Of a stretch of 64,000 nt of DNA, positions 44,960 to 52,295 are shown piece after piece (within the stretch, counting starts at the first letter, position 1; the number at the start of each line of letters is the position of its first letter). The translations under genes were made by a program, and so were the position numbers. Origin of the DNA: Mesorhizobium sp. GTDB lineage: Bacteria > Pseudomonadota > Alphaproteobacteria > Rhizobiales > Rhizobiaceae. Under the pieces are notes generated by a model. That model was not told the DNA's origin. It saw nothing but the letters and a program-made list of their open reading frames with translations, and ran no database searches. The stretch spans positions 62,001-126,000 of the forward strand of contig SAQG01000013.1 in the NCBI GenBank assembly GCA_004020315.1. Direction: 5' to 3'.

Positions 44960-45298
44960 ATGGCGACGGAACGCGATGTCCCAATGATTTCGATTGCACC
45001 GGAACATTCCGACCTCAGCCGGCTGCTCGATCCGGCGCGGCATTCCGATTGTGCGCAGGACGTGCTTGCCGGCGAGACGCTGGACGTCGTTGAAAAGCGC
45101 GCGATCCCTGTCGTCATCGGCCCCGATGCCTGCGCGGTGGTATCCGTGCCGGCGCTGCGCAAGCCGCCCGGCGCCAAAGCTACAATCGTCTTTGAAGAGA
45201 TCATGGACGCGCTGCAGGCACTTGATGGCGCAGGTCCATCGCAAGGCGCCGGGGCCGGCCGAAGCCACCACAGCGGCCCCCACCGCGTCGGCGCCTAA
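44960..45298 (+). CDS. hypothetical protein downstream of CIRCE, start uncertain
   Basis: A frame ending at 45298 encodes a plausible protein: PEHSDLSRLLDPARHSDC, LAGETLDVVEKRAIPVVIGP, ACAVVSVPALRKPPGAKATI and EEIMDALQALDG. Starts at 44960 (GGAGG is directly adjacent, too close) or 44984 (MISIAPEHS) are possible, giving 112 or 104 aa. The preceding 100 bp carry another natural-looking frame (ATG 44863: MQLEIAAQPADIVVDPGLAG, DEEAEAFLDAED), so a frameshift near 44965 could have split one longer gene. No family recognised. It is followed 25 nt later by usg. Confidence 0.45.
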   Translation: MATERDVPMISIAPEHSDLSRLLDPARHSDCAQDVLAGETLDVVEKRAIPVVIGPDACAVVSVPALRKPPGAKATIVFEEIMDALQALDGAGPSQGAGAGRSHHSGPHRVGA

Positions 45299-45322
45299 TT
45301 GTACCACAGAAAGGAGACGTGC

Positions 45323-45592
45323 ATGGTCAGCAACGAGTTCCAGCTCCAGATGAAGGGTTTCGGCCTGACGACGGCAGAGATCCATTATCGCCTTCCCGAC
45401 TATCGGGACCTGCTGCAGCTCTTCGTCTGGCAGGAATACGACATCGCCCCGGATTTCCCGACGCTGAAGCATTTCCTCGAATATTGGGAACGTGAGATCG
45501 AAGGCCCGCTGCATTCCGTGCGCGTCGCCCATCACCGCCTGATCCAGTCCTCCGAGTGGCGAGCGGTGGACGGCGTCATCACCCTGCAATGA
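45323..45592 (+). CDS. usg: Usg family protein
   Basis: An 89-aa protein, MVSNEFQLQMKGFGLTTAEI, with an excellent ribosome site (AGAAAGGAG). Conserved Usg features are present: YRLPDYRDLLQLFVWQEYD, FPTLKHFLEYWEREIEGPLH and the VAHHRLIQSSEWR end. Usg proteins are small alphaproteobacterial proteins first noted beside tryptophan genes; their function is unknown. A strong terminator follows directly. Confidence 0.9.
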   Translation: MVSNEFQLQMKGFGLTTAEIHYRLPDYRDLLQLFVWQEYDIAPDFPTLKHFLEYWEREIEGPLHSVRVAHHRLIQSSEWRAVDGVITLQ

Positions 45593-45603
45593 CACAGCAT
45601 GAG

Positions 45604-45634
45604 GCGGCGCCTTTCGTGAAAGGCGCCGCTTTTG
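45604..45634 (+). terminator. intrinsic terminator after usg
   Basis: GCGGCGCCTTTC and GAAAGGCGCCGC form a perfect 12-bp stem (45604-45629, two-base centre GT) followed by TTTT, 12 nt after the usg stop. Among the clearest intrinsic terminators in the window. Confidence 0.9.
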
Positions 45635-45710
45635 CAACACAGCGCTTCCGCACTGGGTGGCGTCGCGCATCGTCCCGCGTAGCGACCGAATAGTTCAGAT
45701 GGATTGATGT

Positions 45711-45968
45711 TCAGGTGGATTTACGTCCTGTGACAAGCAGTCCGGCCGTGCGAGCCGCTTTGACGAACGCCGTGCGAGCCTCGCGGGCGGTGCGCCAGCC
45801 GTCGAGCGCGTCGCGGCAGGCGCGATAGGCTGCGCGCCAGCTCCGGCCGCGCGCCCGGTCCGGCCACTGCTGCATGCATTCGATGGCTTCCCAGCTGCTG
45901 GCGACCTTGCGCTCTCCGATGGATTGGAGCTTGAGCGTGATCGGCTCGGAAAATGGGACGTCGTTCAT
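45711..45968 (-). CDS. DUF982 family protein
   Basis: An 85-aa protein with ribosome site AAAGGAGG before MNDVPFSEPITLKLQSIGER. It has the DUF982 layout: a first strand pair (F.EP.T.KL...G....V.S), the W..E..MQQWPDRARG helix and the YRACRDALDGWRTAREARTA helix. It is a paralog of the DUF982 part at 41704-42021. Rhizobial genomes carry many copies, none with a known function. Likely monocistronic. Confidence 0.88.
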   Translation of the reverse strand: MNDVPFSEPITLKLQSIGERKVASSWEAIECMQQWPDRARGRSWRAAYRACRDALDGWRTAREARTAFVKAARTAGLLVTGRKST

Positions 45969-46132
45969 CACTTCCTCCTTTTTTAGAGCAAGTAACATCC
46001 TCGATAACCAGGAACGCGGCCCGATCGGCGCCGATGGACGAGATGGTTCGTCTGCCTGCGCGCTTCAAGACCTCCCCGTCTCCAGCCCTGCTTGCCCCAA
46101 ACCCCTGCCCCCTGTCCCGGCGCAACGGCCGG

Positions 46133-46351
46133 CTATATGTCGTCGTCCGGCGGTTCGAGAAGCCCAATCAGCGCCGCCACCCTTGCCGACGGCAGGGGGC
46201 GGCCCTCGTTGACCAGCGCCTCATCGGCGCCAACCCAGGCAAAGGCCTCGCGCAACTCTTCGATCGTCGCGCCGGTCGAGGCGATGTCGGCGATAACGGC
46301 GTCGTCCACCGGGCCCAGCACCGAAATGATGTCGTCGCGTGTCATGGTCAT
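46133..46351 (-). CDS. hypothetical protein
   Basis: A 72-aa acidic protein beginning MTMTRDDIISVLGPVDDAVI with GGAGGATATC upstream. Helical pattern (IADIASTGATIEELREAFAW, ALVNEGRPLPSARVAALIGL) ending in PPDDDI. Small proteins of this type occur in rhizobia next to stress genes; function not known. It is divergent from the hsp20 gene and could share heat-related control. Confidence 0.7.
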   Translation of the reverse strand: MTMTRDDIISVLGPVDDAVIADIASTGATIEELREAFAWVGADEALVNEGRPLPSARVAALIGLLEPPDDDI

Positions 46352-46492
46352 GATATCCTCCATGCGGCGTGCCGGCGCGACCCTCAAATGACGGTTGAAT
46401 CCGGCATACCAGCTACAATCTGGCAACAAAAAATCTGGCAGCGGGACAGAATCTGGGTCTTGATTTCAGGCTGACAATAACCAAATCGGAGT

Positions 46493-46583
46493 TGCCGGTT
46501 GCCAAACGGGACCGGCAGAACCCAGGGAGCGCCAAGCTCTTTGGCGTCCCTCGTACCTATGTTGCTCTATGGAGGATGTAGCT
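46493..46583 (+). promoter_or_regulatory. ROSE-type RNA thermometer in the hsp20 leader
   Basis: Three hairpins precede the hsp20 start: TGCCGGT/ACCGGCA (46493-46517), GGGA-CGCCAA/TTGGCG-TCCC (46525-46550), and a 3' hairpin in which TTGCTC (46562-46567) pairs with GGAGGA (46571-46576), hiding the ribosome site. The TTGCT against AGGA pairing, with a G opposite G, is the hallmark of ROSE elements, which melt on heat shock and allow translation. Such leaders are typical for rhizobial small heat-shock genes. Confidence 0.85.
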
Positions 46584-47048
46584 ATGAGAACCGCATTCGA
46601 CTTTTCCCCGCTCTATCGGTCGAGCATCGGTTTCGACCGCGTCTTCAACCTACTGGAAAACGCGCCTCAGGCAGTTGACAGCTGGCCGCCTTACGACATC
46701 GAGCGAAGCGACGAGAACACCTATCGCGTGAAGATCGCCGTCGCCGGCTTTTCCGAAGACGATCTCGACATCACCCACGAGCCGAACCTTCTCATCGTCT
46801 CGGGCGAGCGCAAGGAACAGGGCACGGTGGAATATCTCCATCGCGGCCTTCCGGTGCGACCGTTCACACGGCGCTTCGAGCTTGCCGATCACATGACGGT
46901 CACCGGCGCCTCGCTCAACAACGGCCTGCTGACAATCGACCTCGTGCGCGAAGTGCCCGAGGAGATGAAGCCGCGTCGCATCACGATCGCCAAGCAAGAC
47001 GGCGCGCCGAAGGCCGGGCAGGTCGAGAAGCCGAAGCAGGCCGCCTGA
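46584..47048 (+). CDS. small heat-shock protein Hsp20 (class A, IbpA-like)
   Basis: A 154-aa chaperone. The start MRTAFDFSPLYRSSIGFDRV, the alpha-crystallin core (YDIERSDENTYRVKIAVAGF, LIVSGERKEQ, RFELADHMTVTGASLNNGLL) and the basic tail (MKPRRITIAKQDG) are those of rhizobial class A sHsps, which bind unfolding proteins as large oligomers. Translation start at 46584 is set by the GGAGGA site that the ROSE hairpin occludes. A second hsp20 gene follows 58 nt later, probably in the same operon. Confidence 0.95.
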   Translation: MRTAFDFSPLYRSSIGFDRVFNLLENAPQAVDSWPPYDIERSDENTYRVKIAVAGFSEDDLDITHEPNLLIVSGERKEQGTVEYLHRGLPVRPFTRRFELADHMTVTGASLNNGLLTIDLVREVPEEMKPRRITIAKQDGAPKAGQVEKPKQAA

Positions 47049-47106
47049 GCGAAGGCGATCTCTGGCGTTCGCCTTTTGGCACAACAGTCGAGAAAGGAGA
47101 ACATCA

Positions 47107-47643
47107 ATGGCTATTCGTGATCTCATCCCTTGGGGCCGGGAAAACAGTCCGGTTCCCAGCTTGTATCGTGACGAGGACCGGGACCCGTTCATGGCGTTGC
47201 ATCGCGAGATGAACCGCCTGATCGATGACGCCTTCCGCGGTTTCGAAACGCGCATGCCGATGCTCAGCGGATTTTCGTCGCCGCGCGCCAATTGGCCGAG
47301 CGTCGAAATCTCCGACAGCGAGAAGGAGATCCGCGTGACCGCGGAAATCCCCGGCATGGAAGAGAAGGACATCGAAGTGATGCTCGACGACGGCGTGCTG
47401 ACGCTGCGCGGCGAGAAGCGCTCCGAGACCGAGGACAAGAACAGGCACTTCTCCGAGCGGTTCTACGGCCGCTTCGAGCGCCGCATCCCGCTCGGCTACG
47501 AGGTCGAGGAGGACAAGGTGAACGCCGCCTTCCATAACGGCGTGCTCAGCGTGACGCTACCCAAGACGGAGCGCGCACAGACGAAGGCAAAGCGCATCGC
47601 CATCAGCGGCAGCGCCGCCAGCCCCGGCAAGAGCAAGCACTGA
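47107..47643 (+). CDS. small heat-shock protein Hsp20, second type
   Basis: A 178-aa alpha-crystallin protein, longer and more divergent than its neighbour: MAIRDLIPWGRENSPVPSLY, REMNRLIDDAFRGFE, VEISDSEKEIRVTAEIPGM, GVLTLRGEKRSETEDKNRHF, GVLSVTLPKTERAQTKAKRI. It matches the Hsp20 group with an extended N-terminal arm found beside IbpA-like genes in soil bacteria. AAAGGAGA lies before the ATG. Expression probably follows the upstream gene; a mixed oligomer with the first sHsp is possible. Confidence 0.94.
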   Translation: MAIRDLIPWGRENSPVPSLYRDEDRDPFMALHREMNRLIDDAFRGFETRMPMLSGFSSPRANWPSVEISDSEKEIRVTAEIPGMEEKDIEVMLDDGVLTLRGEKRSETEDKNRHFSERFYGRFERRIPLGYEVEEDKVNAAFHNGVLSVTLPKTERAQTKAKRIAISGSAASPGKSKH

Positions 47644-47761
47644 CGACATCGGCAGCCGGACGCGCAAGCGCCCGGCTGCGCTCAGTCGCTCGCCACATAC
47701 CAGTTCCTGCCTGCATCCAGCCGTCCGCCAGCCGCCGGACACCTTGGGAGGCCTGCCAGCA

Positions 47762-48202
47762 TCAACTTCCTGCGGCGGGTTTCGCGTTGACGTTCTTCAG
47801 CGCGGTCAACAGATAGTCCTGCATCGTCGCCTGAAGGTTTGTCGTGGCGGTGCGCACTGCCGCCACCGCGTCCTTCACCGCCGCTTCATCGAATGGAGAA
47901 GCCTGCTGCGCCGCCGCCAGATTGGCCCGCGCCATGCGCAGCTTGCGCGGCGTCGGCGGTCCATGATGGCATCGCGGGCGCCTTCGATCTCCTTCTCGTC
48001 GATGACGCCGTCGTCATTGCGATCGAGCTTCGTGAACATGCGCTCGCGCGCCGCAAGCATCTCGTCCTTTGAAATCGCGCCGTCACCATTGGTGTCGACC
48101 CGTTGCAGCATGCGCTTGCCCGGCATGTCCTCTCCCTGGCCGTACGCGGAAAGCGGTGCGAGCCCCCGGAAGCAGGGCCGCAATGAGTGCTGAACGTTGC
48201 AT
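47762..48202 (-). pseudogene. EF-hand protein with signal peptide and helical tail, two frameshifts
   Basis: Three pieces in alternating frames make one plausible secreted protein: start 48202 ([13 protein letters not shown]), then [20 protein letters not shown] with EF-hand loops [15 protein letters not shown] and [15 protein letters not shown], then [19 protein letters not shown] and ATTNLQATMQDYLLTALKNV ending at 47762. The first shift is one base too many at a C5 run (48163-48167); the second is one base too few near 47955. The tail resembles periplasmic metal-sensor helices (CnrX/Spy-like). The two shifts compensate, so only the EF-hand segment is out of frame with the ends. Confidence 0.65.
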
Positions 48203-48344
48203 GGTGATGGTCCTTTTGCTGTCATTGGTCGCAAGCGGCGACTGCTGACCGATACGCAGGAAGGACCCTGCCCCTACGCTTGCCGGCGAAAAATTGACGG
48301 AGAAAAAAATGGCATTGTAGCAGCGCTAGCTTCTGATGGCCTCG

Positions 48345-48737
48345 TCAAATGACCGCTATCGCGTCGATCTCTATGAGGTAGCCTGGGGACATTATCGCTA
48401 CCCCAACCACCACATTCGCTGGTTTGTGATCTCCAAACAGCGAAATCTGCGCTTCTTCTATGATCGGAACGTGTTCATCGCGCCGATAATCGACAATGTA
48501 GATTGTGATCTTGCAAACTTGCTCAGGCCGTGCACCTGCCGCACTGAGCGCCCGGCCGAGATTGCCGAATGCCAAGCGCGCTTGCGCCGCAAAATCACCA
48601 TGCCCAACGAGCTTGCCGTGTATGTCTTCGGGCTGCTGACCTGAGACGAATACCAGCTTGGATCCCGTCGCCACGACAACCTGCGTGTACATCTCTGGAA
48701 TTGGCAGATCATCGGGGTTGATGAGTTCGAGCGACAC
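48345..48737 (-). CDS. RidA family protein
   Basis: A 130-aa RidA/YjgF-fold protein from a GTG at 48737 with AGGAGAT upstream. Segments: LVFVSGQQPEDIHGKLVGHG, AFGNLGRALSAAGARPEQVC, KITIYIVDYRRDEHVPII, and a final VVVGVAIMSPGYLIEIDAIA. RidA enzymes deaminate reactive imine/enamine intermediates; the arginine that defines true RidA (in the R-x-T/x-V region) is not evident here, as the sequence reads NVVVGVAI, so this belongs to a non-RidA subgroup with unknown substrate. Confidence 0.85.
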   Translation of the reverse strand: MSLELINPDDLPIPEMYTQVVVATGSKLVFVSGQQPEDIHGKLVGHGDFAAQARLAFGNLGRALSAAGARPEQVCKITIYIVDYRRDEHVPIIEEAQISLFGDHKPANVVVGVAIMSPGYLIEIDAIAVI

Positions 48738-48971
48738 TAAATAATCTCCTACTTCGTTCGACTGAAATCGACATTGGTGATCACCGCGTCGGTGGCACAC
48801 AGGGCGACAGCAAAGCGGCGATGCGCGTTGGGATCAGCGGCATGGCCCCGCGCGAGCTCTTCCAAGGCGACGCGCTGGCGAATGAGCGGGAACAATACGA
48901 CGCAACTTTGGACTTTCTTGAGCAAGGGTTGGTTGATCGCACGGCGATTCGTCTCGCTCGAATTCAAGTAC

Positions 48972-49004
48972 TAGGCTGCATATCATTTATGAGTATGCAG
49001 CCTA
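48972..49004. terminator. 11-bp inverted repeat
   Basis: TAGGCTGCATA (48972-48982) and TATGCAGCCTA (48994-49004) pair perfectly with an 11-nt loop. It overlaps the stop of the 34-aa ORF and may stop transcription from either side. Confidence 0.5.
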
Positions 49005-49106
49005 TTCAAGCAGACTCACTATTTCCAGGATCAGGACCAACAGCACAAAGCCAAGGACAGACGCAAAGACCGCGACCAAAAAGACGGTGCGCTGCTGTCT
49101 GCTCAC
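49002..49106 (-). CDS. 34-aa single-helix membrane protein
   Basis: GTG start at 49106 with AGGAGA about 6 nt upstream, encoding VSRQQRTVFLVAVFASVLGF followed by a further hydrophobic stretch (LLVLILEIVSLLE). It is one basic N-terminal segment and one long membrane helix, as in many overlooked small membrane proteins. Support is the ribosome site and composition only. Confidence 0.4.
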   Translation of the reverse strand: MSRQQRTVFLVAVFASVLGFVLLVLILEIVSLLE

Positions 49107-49554
49107 GGCTTTCTCCTAGAAAGCGCATCCCCTTCCACCAACACGAACGTTTGTCTTAGAATTTTGCTTGAGGCCCGGCGGAGAGGGAGCAAACATGACT
49201 GCTTCAGGCAAAAGAATCGCCTGCCAAGGTGTTCGTTTACGAGGGCGGTTACATCATTCATTCGGACTATGCAGGAACATTAGAAAGTTCTAATGATTGT
49301 TCCTGAGCAGCGGAACCTCCGGGTTCCCGTTGCGGATCGGGCTGCAACCCGATCGGGCCCGCGCTCTCCGCCAGAGGCGCGGGCTCCATTTGTTCAGCCG
49401 ATGCGCCAGACGGGTGGAGGCCGCATATTGAATATCTACGGGAGCATTAGTAGCAGAAGTCGCTACCGTGGCGTTCCTGGCATCCAGGCAACGGAGCCCG
49501 TCATCCGAAAGGGTGGCGGGCTTTCGTTTCAATTGTCGAACTGCTGAAGCACGC
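49107..49554. other. gene-poor stretch with a long hairpin
   Basis: No gene with convincing start is seen. A short open stretch (about 49199-49306) reads naturally (AKVFVYEGGYIIHSDYAG) but lacks a standard start. A nested perfect hairpin lies at 49272-49305, and a GC-rich stem (GCCCGCGC/GCGCGGGC, 49357-49384) further on. Confidence 0.45.
49272..49305. repeat. nested palindromic hairpin
   Basis: CAGGAACA (49272-49279) and TGTTCCTG (49298-49305) enclose ATTAGAA-AG-TTCTAAT (49279-49294). Outer and inner arms are perfect, so a 34-nt hairpin with a 2-nt tip and a small side bulge can form. It is AT-rich inside, unlike the GC-rich repeats elsewhere. Confidence 0.7.
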
Positions 49555-49872
49555 CTACAGAACAGGGCCCAATTCCATCACCACGAAAGCGGTGACACCC
49601 AGCACGACGAGCGCATAGGCCGCATAAAGAATGAGCAACAAAACTTCAAAGTCGCGGAAAAAAGTGGTGGTGGTCCTGATCTGTTGAGGCTCTGTTTTCT
49701 CGATAAGGTCGGCTTGGGGTGGCCCTGCTGTCGCGACGACATAGACAATCCGGTCGTGCTCGGCTGCCTGCAATATCCGTTCCGCGATATCGAGAGCGAT
49801 CACTGGATCATCGGCCAGCTGATCTCCAGCTACTCGGTATTCAGTAACAGTCTGGACCTCGCGTTTTTCCAT
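49555..49872 (-). CDS. hypothetical protein with C-terminal membrane helix
   Basis: About 105 aa from ATG 49872 (MEKREVQTVTEYRVAGDQLA); a start at 49890 is also possible and neither has a clear ribosome site. A soluble part (VIALDIAERILQAAEHDRIV) is followed by FFRDFEVLLLILYAAYALVV and a second hydrophobic segment, so it is probably tail-anchored with one or two helices. Family unknown. Confidence 0.5.
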   Translation of the reverse strand: MEKREVQTVTEYRVAGDQLADDPVIALDIAERILQAAEHDRIVYVVATAGPPQADLIEKTEPQQIRTTTTFFRDFEVLLLILYAAYALVVLGVTAFVVMELGPVL

Positions 49873-50281
49873 GCATGATAATAGCGTCATTTAAATTAGG
49901 TTCCACTAAAGTACAGGTGTGTTTGCGGCCGGCCGCCCAGTCGTCATGTGACCAGGCGCGAACAACCCTGGGCCGCGAACCCTGTCCGCATCCTCCAATT
50001 ATGGGCCGCGAACCCCTGCCCCGCGTCCTCCAATTAAATGGCCCTCCATAGCCGATTATGGTCACGAATCTGGCGTGTACCCGCTCGACGCACCGCCCTG
50101 GGCCTTGGTGCCGTATGTCGCGCGTCAATTCGACGGTGTAACAAAGGCACTATCCCCAAAGAGCCCCCCGCGCCCGTGCGGAAAAAACGCCGCGTGCCGC
50201 GTAGGATGAGACAGGGCGCTGCGTAGAAAAGCTCTGCAAGGGCGGGCCGCGGCGGCCGGTCCGATCAGAGTGGAGACCAGC
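49873..50281. other. intergenic with a short tandem repeat
   Basis: Holds a two-unit direct repeat (49970-50039) and no convincing gene. A GC-rich segment near 50165-50215 could form imperfect stems. The ribosome site and promoter of the EF-hand gene must lie at the right end. Confidence 0.45.
49970..50039. repeat. tandem repeat, two units of 33-37 bp
   Basis: GGGCCGCGAACCC and CGTCCTCCAATTA (CATCCTCCAATTA in unit 1) recur in units 49970-50002 and 50003-50039. A degenerate third start (GGCGCGAACAACCC) precedes them at about 49955. Too short and too similar without spacers to be a CRISPR array. Confidence 0.75.
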
Positions 50282-50485
50282 ATGAACAAGATCGCCATGA
50301 TCTGCGCGGGCCTGTTGCTTGCCGCAAGTGGCGCCTCGGCAGCTGACGGAGCACGGGAGCTCTTCCAGCGCATCGACATCAACCGGGACCGGATGCTGCA
50401 GTTCGGCGAGATCCAGTCGGCACGGGTGCAGCTGTTCGACCGGATGGACGGCCCTCGCCAGCAGTGCTGGTCGCCCTATAGCTGA
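50282..50485 (+). CDS. truncated secreted EF-hand protein
   Basis: A 67-aa product with GGAG before the ATG and a signal peptide (MNKIAMICAGLLLAASGASA, cut before ADG). One EF-hand loop is present, D-I-N-R-D-R-M-L-Q-F-G-E, with the expected acidic residues at positions 1, 5 and 12 and Asn at 3. The expected second hand begins (LFDRMD) but is replaced by an unrelated tail (GPRQQCWSPYS) before the stop, so the gene seems 3'-truncated next to the kinase gene. Probably not functional as a calcium sensor in the usual pair form. Confidence 0.6.
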   Translation: MNKIAMICAGLLLAASGASAADGARELFQRIDINRDRMLQFGEIQSARVQLFDRMDGPRQQCWSPYS

Positions 50486-50526
50486 GACGGGCTGGAGGCG
50501 CGCGCCCCCTTCTCAGCGTCCTCGTC

Positions 50527-51423
50527 TCAGATCGCCTCGCGCTCCCGTTCCGGCGTGGCGACCAGCAGGGCCGCGGCGGCGTTGGCGGCAGCAATAGCGG
50601 CCTCGACCTGATGCCCGCGGGCAAGGCCTGCCGCGAACGCACCGACGAACTCGTCGCCGGCGCCATGGGTGCTGACGACCTTCACCGGAAGGGCCGCCAT
50701 CGCGAACGCCTGGCCGTCGCGGTCGCAATAGGCAACGCCCTCCCCGCCGGCGGTGACGATCGCGGCCGGGTAGAAATCGACCAGCATGCGTGCCGCCTTG
50801 GCCGCGCCGTCCAGCGTGTCGACGACCGGAACGCCGGCCAGGAATTCCGCCTCGATGGCGTTGACGATGATGATGTCGGTGAGTGCGATGAGTTCGCCGG
50901 ACAGTTTTCTGGCGGGTGCCGCATTGAGGACGACGCGGCCGCCATGCGCCTTCATCGCCCGCGCTGCGGCAATGTTGGCGGCTTCCGGGACCTCGTTCTG
51001 CAGCAGCAGCACCGCCGTTTGCGCAATCATCTCGGAGGCGGTCGCGATGTCCTTCTCGCTCAAGGTGAGATTGCTGCCTGAGACGATCACCGCGCCATAG
51101 TCGCCGCCGTCATCAAAGATCGCCACGCTCATGCCCGAGCCGGCGCCAGGCGCAACCCTCACGAAGCGGCCGTCGACGCCGCAGCGGTCGAGATTGTCGA
51201 GAAGCGCGCGGCCGAAATCGTCGTCGCCAACCGCCCCGATCATAGCCGAGCGCACGCCGGTCCGCGCCACCGACACCGCCTGATTGCCGCCCTTGCCGCC
51301 GCATTTCGGCTGCCAGGCATGGCCGGTGACGGTTTCGCCCTTGCGCGGGCGGTCAGGCGCTTCGACCATGATGTCGTAATGCAGGCTGCCGAACACGGTC
51401 ACCAGCGGCGAGGAAGCCGTCAT
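50527..51423 (-). CDS. PfkB-family carbohydrate kinase, ribokinase-like
   Basis: A 298-aa kinase: MTASSPLVTVFGSLHYDIMV, the N-terminal Gly motif GGKGGNQAVSVARTGVRSAM, and the C-terminal motif STHGAGDEFVGAFAAGLARG with the catalytic Asp (GAGDEF). ATP-dependent phosphorylation of a pentose or related sugar is expected. It is the last gene of the six-gene operon and overlaps the RpiR gene by 4 nt. Ribokinase is the nearest label, but the real substrate depends on the transporter. Confidence 0.88.
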   Translation of the reverse strand: MTASSPLVTVFGSLHYDIMVEAPDRPRKGETVTGHAWQPKCGGKGGNQAVSVARTGVRSAMIGAVGDDDFGRALLDNLDRCGVDGRFVRVAPGAGSGMSVAIFDDGGDYGAVIVSGSNLTLSEKDIATASEMIAQTAVLLLQNEVPEAANIAAARAMKAHGGRVVLNAAPARKLSGELIALTDIIIVNAIEAEFLAGVPVVDTLDGAAKAARMLVDFYPAAIVTAGGEGVAYCDRDGQAFAMAALPVKVVSTHGAGDEFVGAFAAGLARGHQVEAAIAAANAAAALLVATPEREREAI

Positions 51424-52295
51424 GTTCCCCTGTCCCGACGTTTCGACGTCACCGCCGACATGGTGCGGCCGAGATTGCGCTCCGCCGCCTGGTAATCGCG
51501 CTGCGCCACCGCCACGAACAGCGCGTCGAGAATGTTGAGCTGGGCGATGCGTGCCGCCGCGTTCTCGCCCATCAATGGCGAGCCCTGCGCCGTCGAGCAC
51601 AGCACGATGTCAGCGATATCAGCCAGCGGCGAGTTGTCGTAATTGGTGATCGCCAGCGTCCGCGCGCCGCTCTTGCGGGCGAGATGGATGGCATCGATGA
51701 CGGCGCTGGTGTTGCCGGAATGTGAGAAGCCGACGGCGATATCGTCGGCGCCGAGCAGCGAGGCCGACATCAGCATTATGTGCGAATCGTCGTAGACGGA
51801 TGCGCGGATGCCGATGCGCAGGAATTTGTGCGAGACGTCGCGCGCGATCTGCGCCGAGCCGCCGACGCCATAGAAATCACGGTTCTTGGCACGGTAGAGA
51901 AGATCGGCGGCGCGGTCGAAATCGTCCATGTCGAGGATGGCCAGCGTCTCCTCAAGCGCCTGGATCGAGGTGCGAAACACCTTCTGCACGATCTCGGCCG
52001 AACTGTCGTCGACCGACAGCTCTTGATGCATTTCGGCGGTCGGCAGGCGGCTGTACTCATAGACGGCGGTGCGAAAGTCGCGATAGCCGGAAAAGCCCAG
52101 CTTCTTGGCGATCTTGACGACCATCGCCTCCGACACGCCGGCTTCTTCGGCGATCTGCTTGAGCGGAATGGTCTCGTCGAAGCCGCGCCTCCCGAAGACG
52201 GTTTCCACCACCTTGGCCTCGAGCGGCGTCAGATGCGGCATCATCATGCGGATCCGCGGTCCTACTGCTTTCAGATCCAGGCTGGTCAAAGTCAT
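51420..52295 (-). CDS. MurR/RpiR family transcriptional regulator
   Basis: A 291-aa regulator with an N-terminal HTH_6 domain (VETVFGRRGFDETIPLKQIA, GVSEAMVVKIAKKLGFSGYR) and a C-terminal SIS sugar-phosphate binding domain (RDFYGVGGSAQIARDVSHKF, SHSGNTSAVIDAIHLARKSG). RpiR regulators respond to a phosphosugar, here probably the kinase product. It is encoded within the operon, with 4-nt overlaps at both ends. A 26-nt palindrome before the first gene is a candidate operator. Confidence 0.93.
   Translation of the reverse strand: MTLTSLDLKAVGPRIRMMMPHLTPLEAKVVETVFGRRGFDETIPLKQIAEEAGVSEAMVVKIAKKLGFSGYRDFRTAVYEYSRLPTAEMHQELSVDDSSAEIVQKVFRTSIQALEETLAILDMDDFDRAADLLYRAKNRDFYGVGGSAQIARDVSHKFLRIGIRASVYDDSHIMLMSASLLGADDIAVGFSHSGNTSAVIDAIHLARKSGARTLAITNYDNSPLADIADIVLCSTAQGSPLMGENAAARIAQLNILDALFVAVAQRDYQAAERNLGRTMSAVTSKRRDRGT

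Noticed and set aside
46441..46492. Possible heat-shock sigma factor (RpoH) promoter before hsp20
   Set aside because: A CTTG box is present, but no matching -10 element at the right spacing was convincing.
48749..48967. Open frame of 72 codons upstream of the RidA gene, ending 11 nt before it
   Set aside because: The only start is a TTG without a ribosome site and no family pattern is visible; could be a remnant, but not supported enough to call.
49970..50039. Possible CRISPR array
   Set aside because: Only two adjacent direct units with no spacers and no cas genes in the window.
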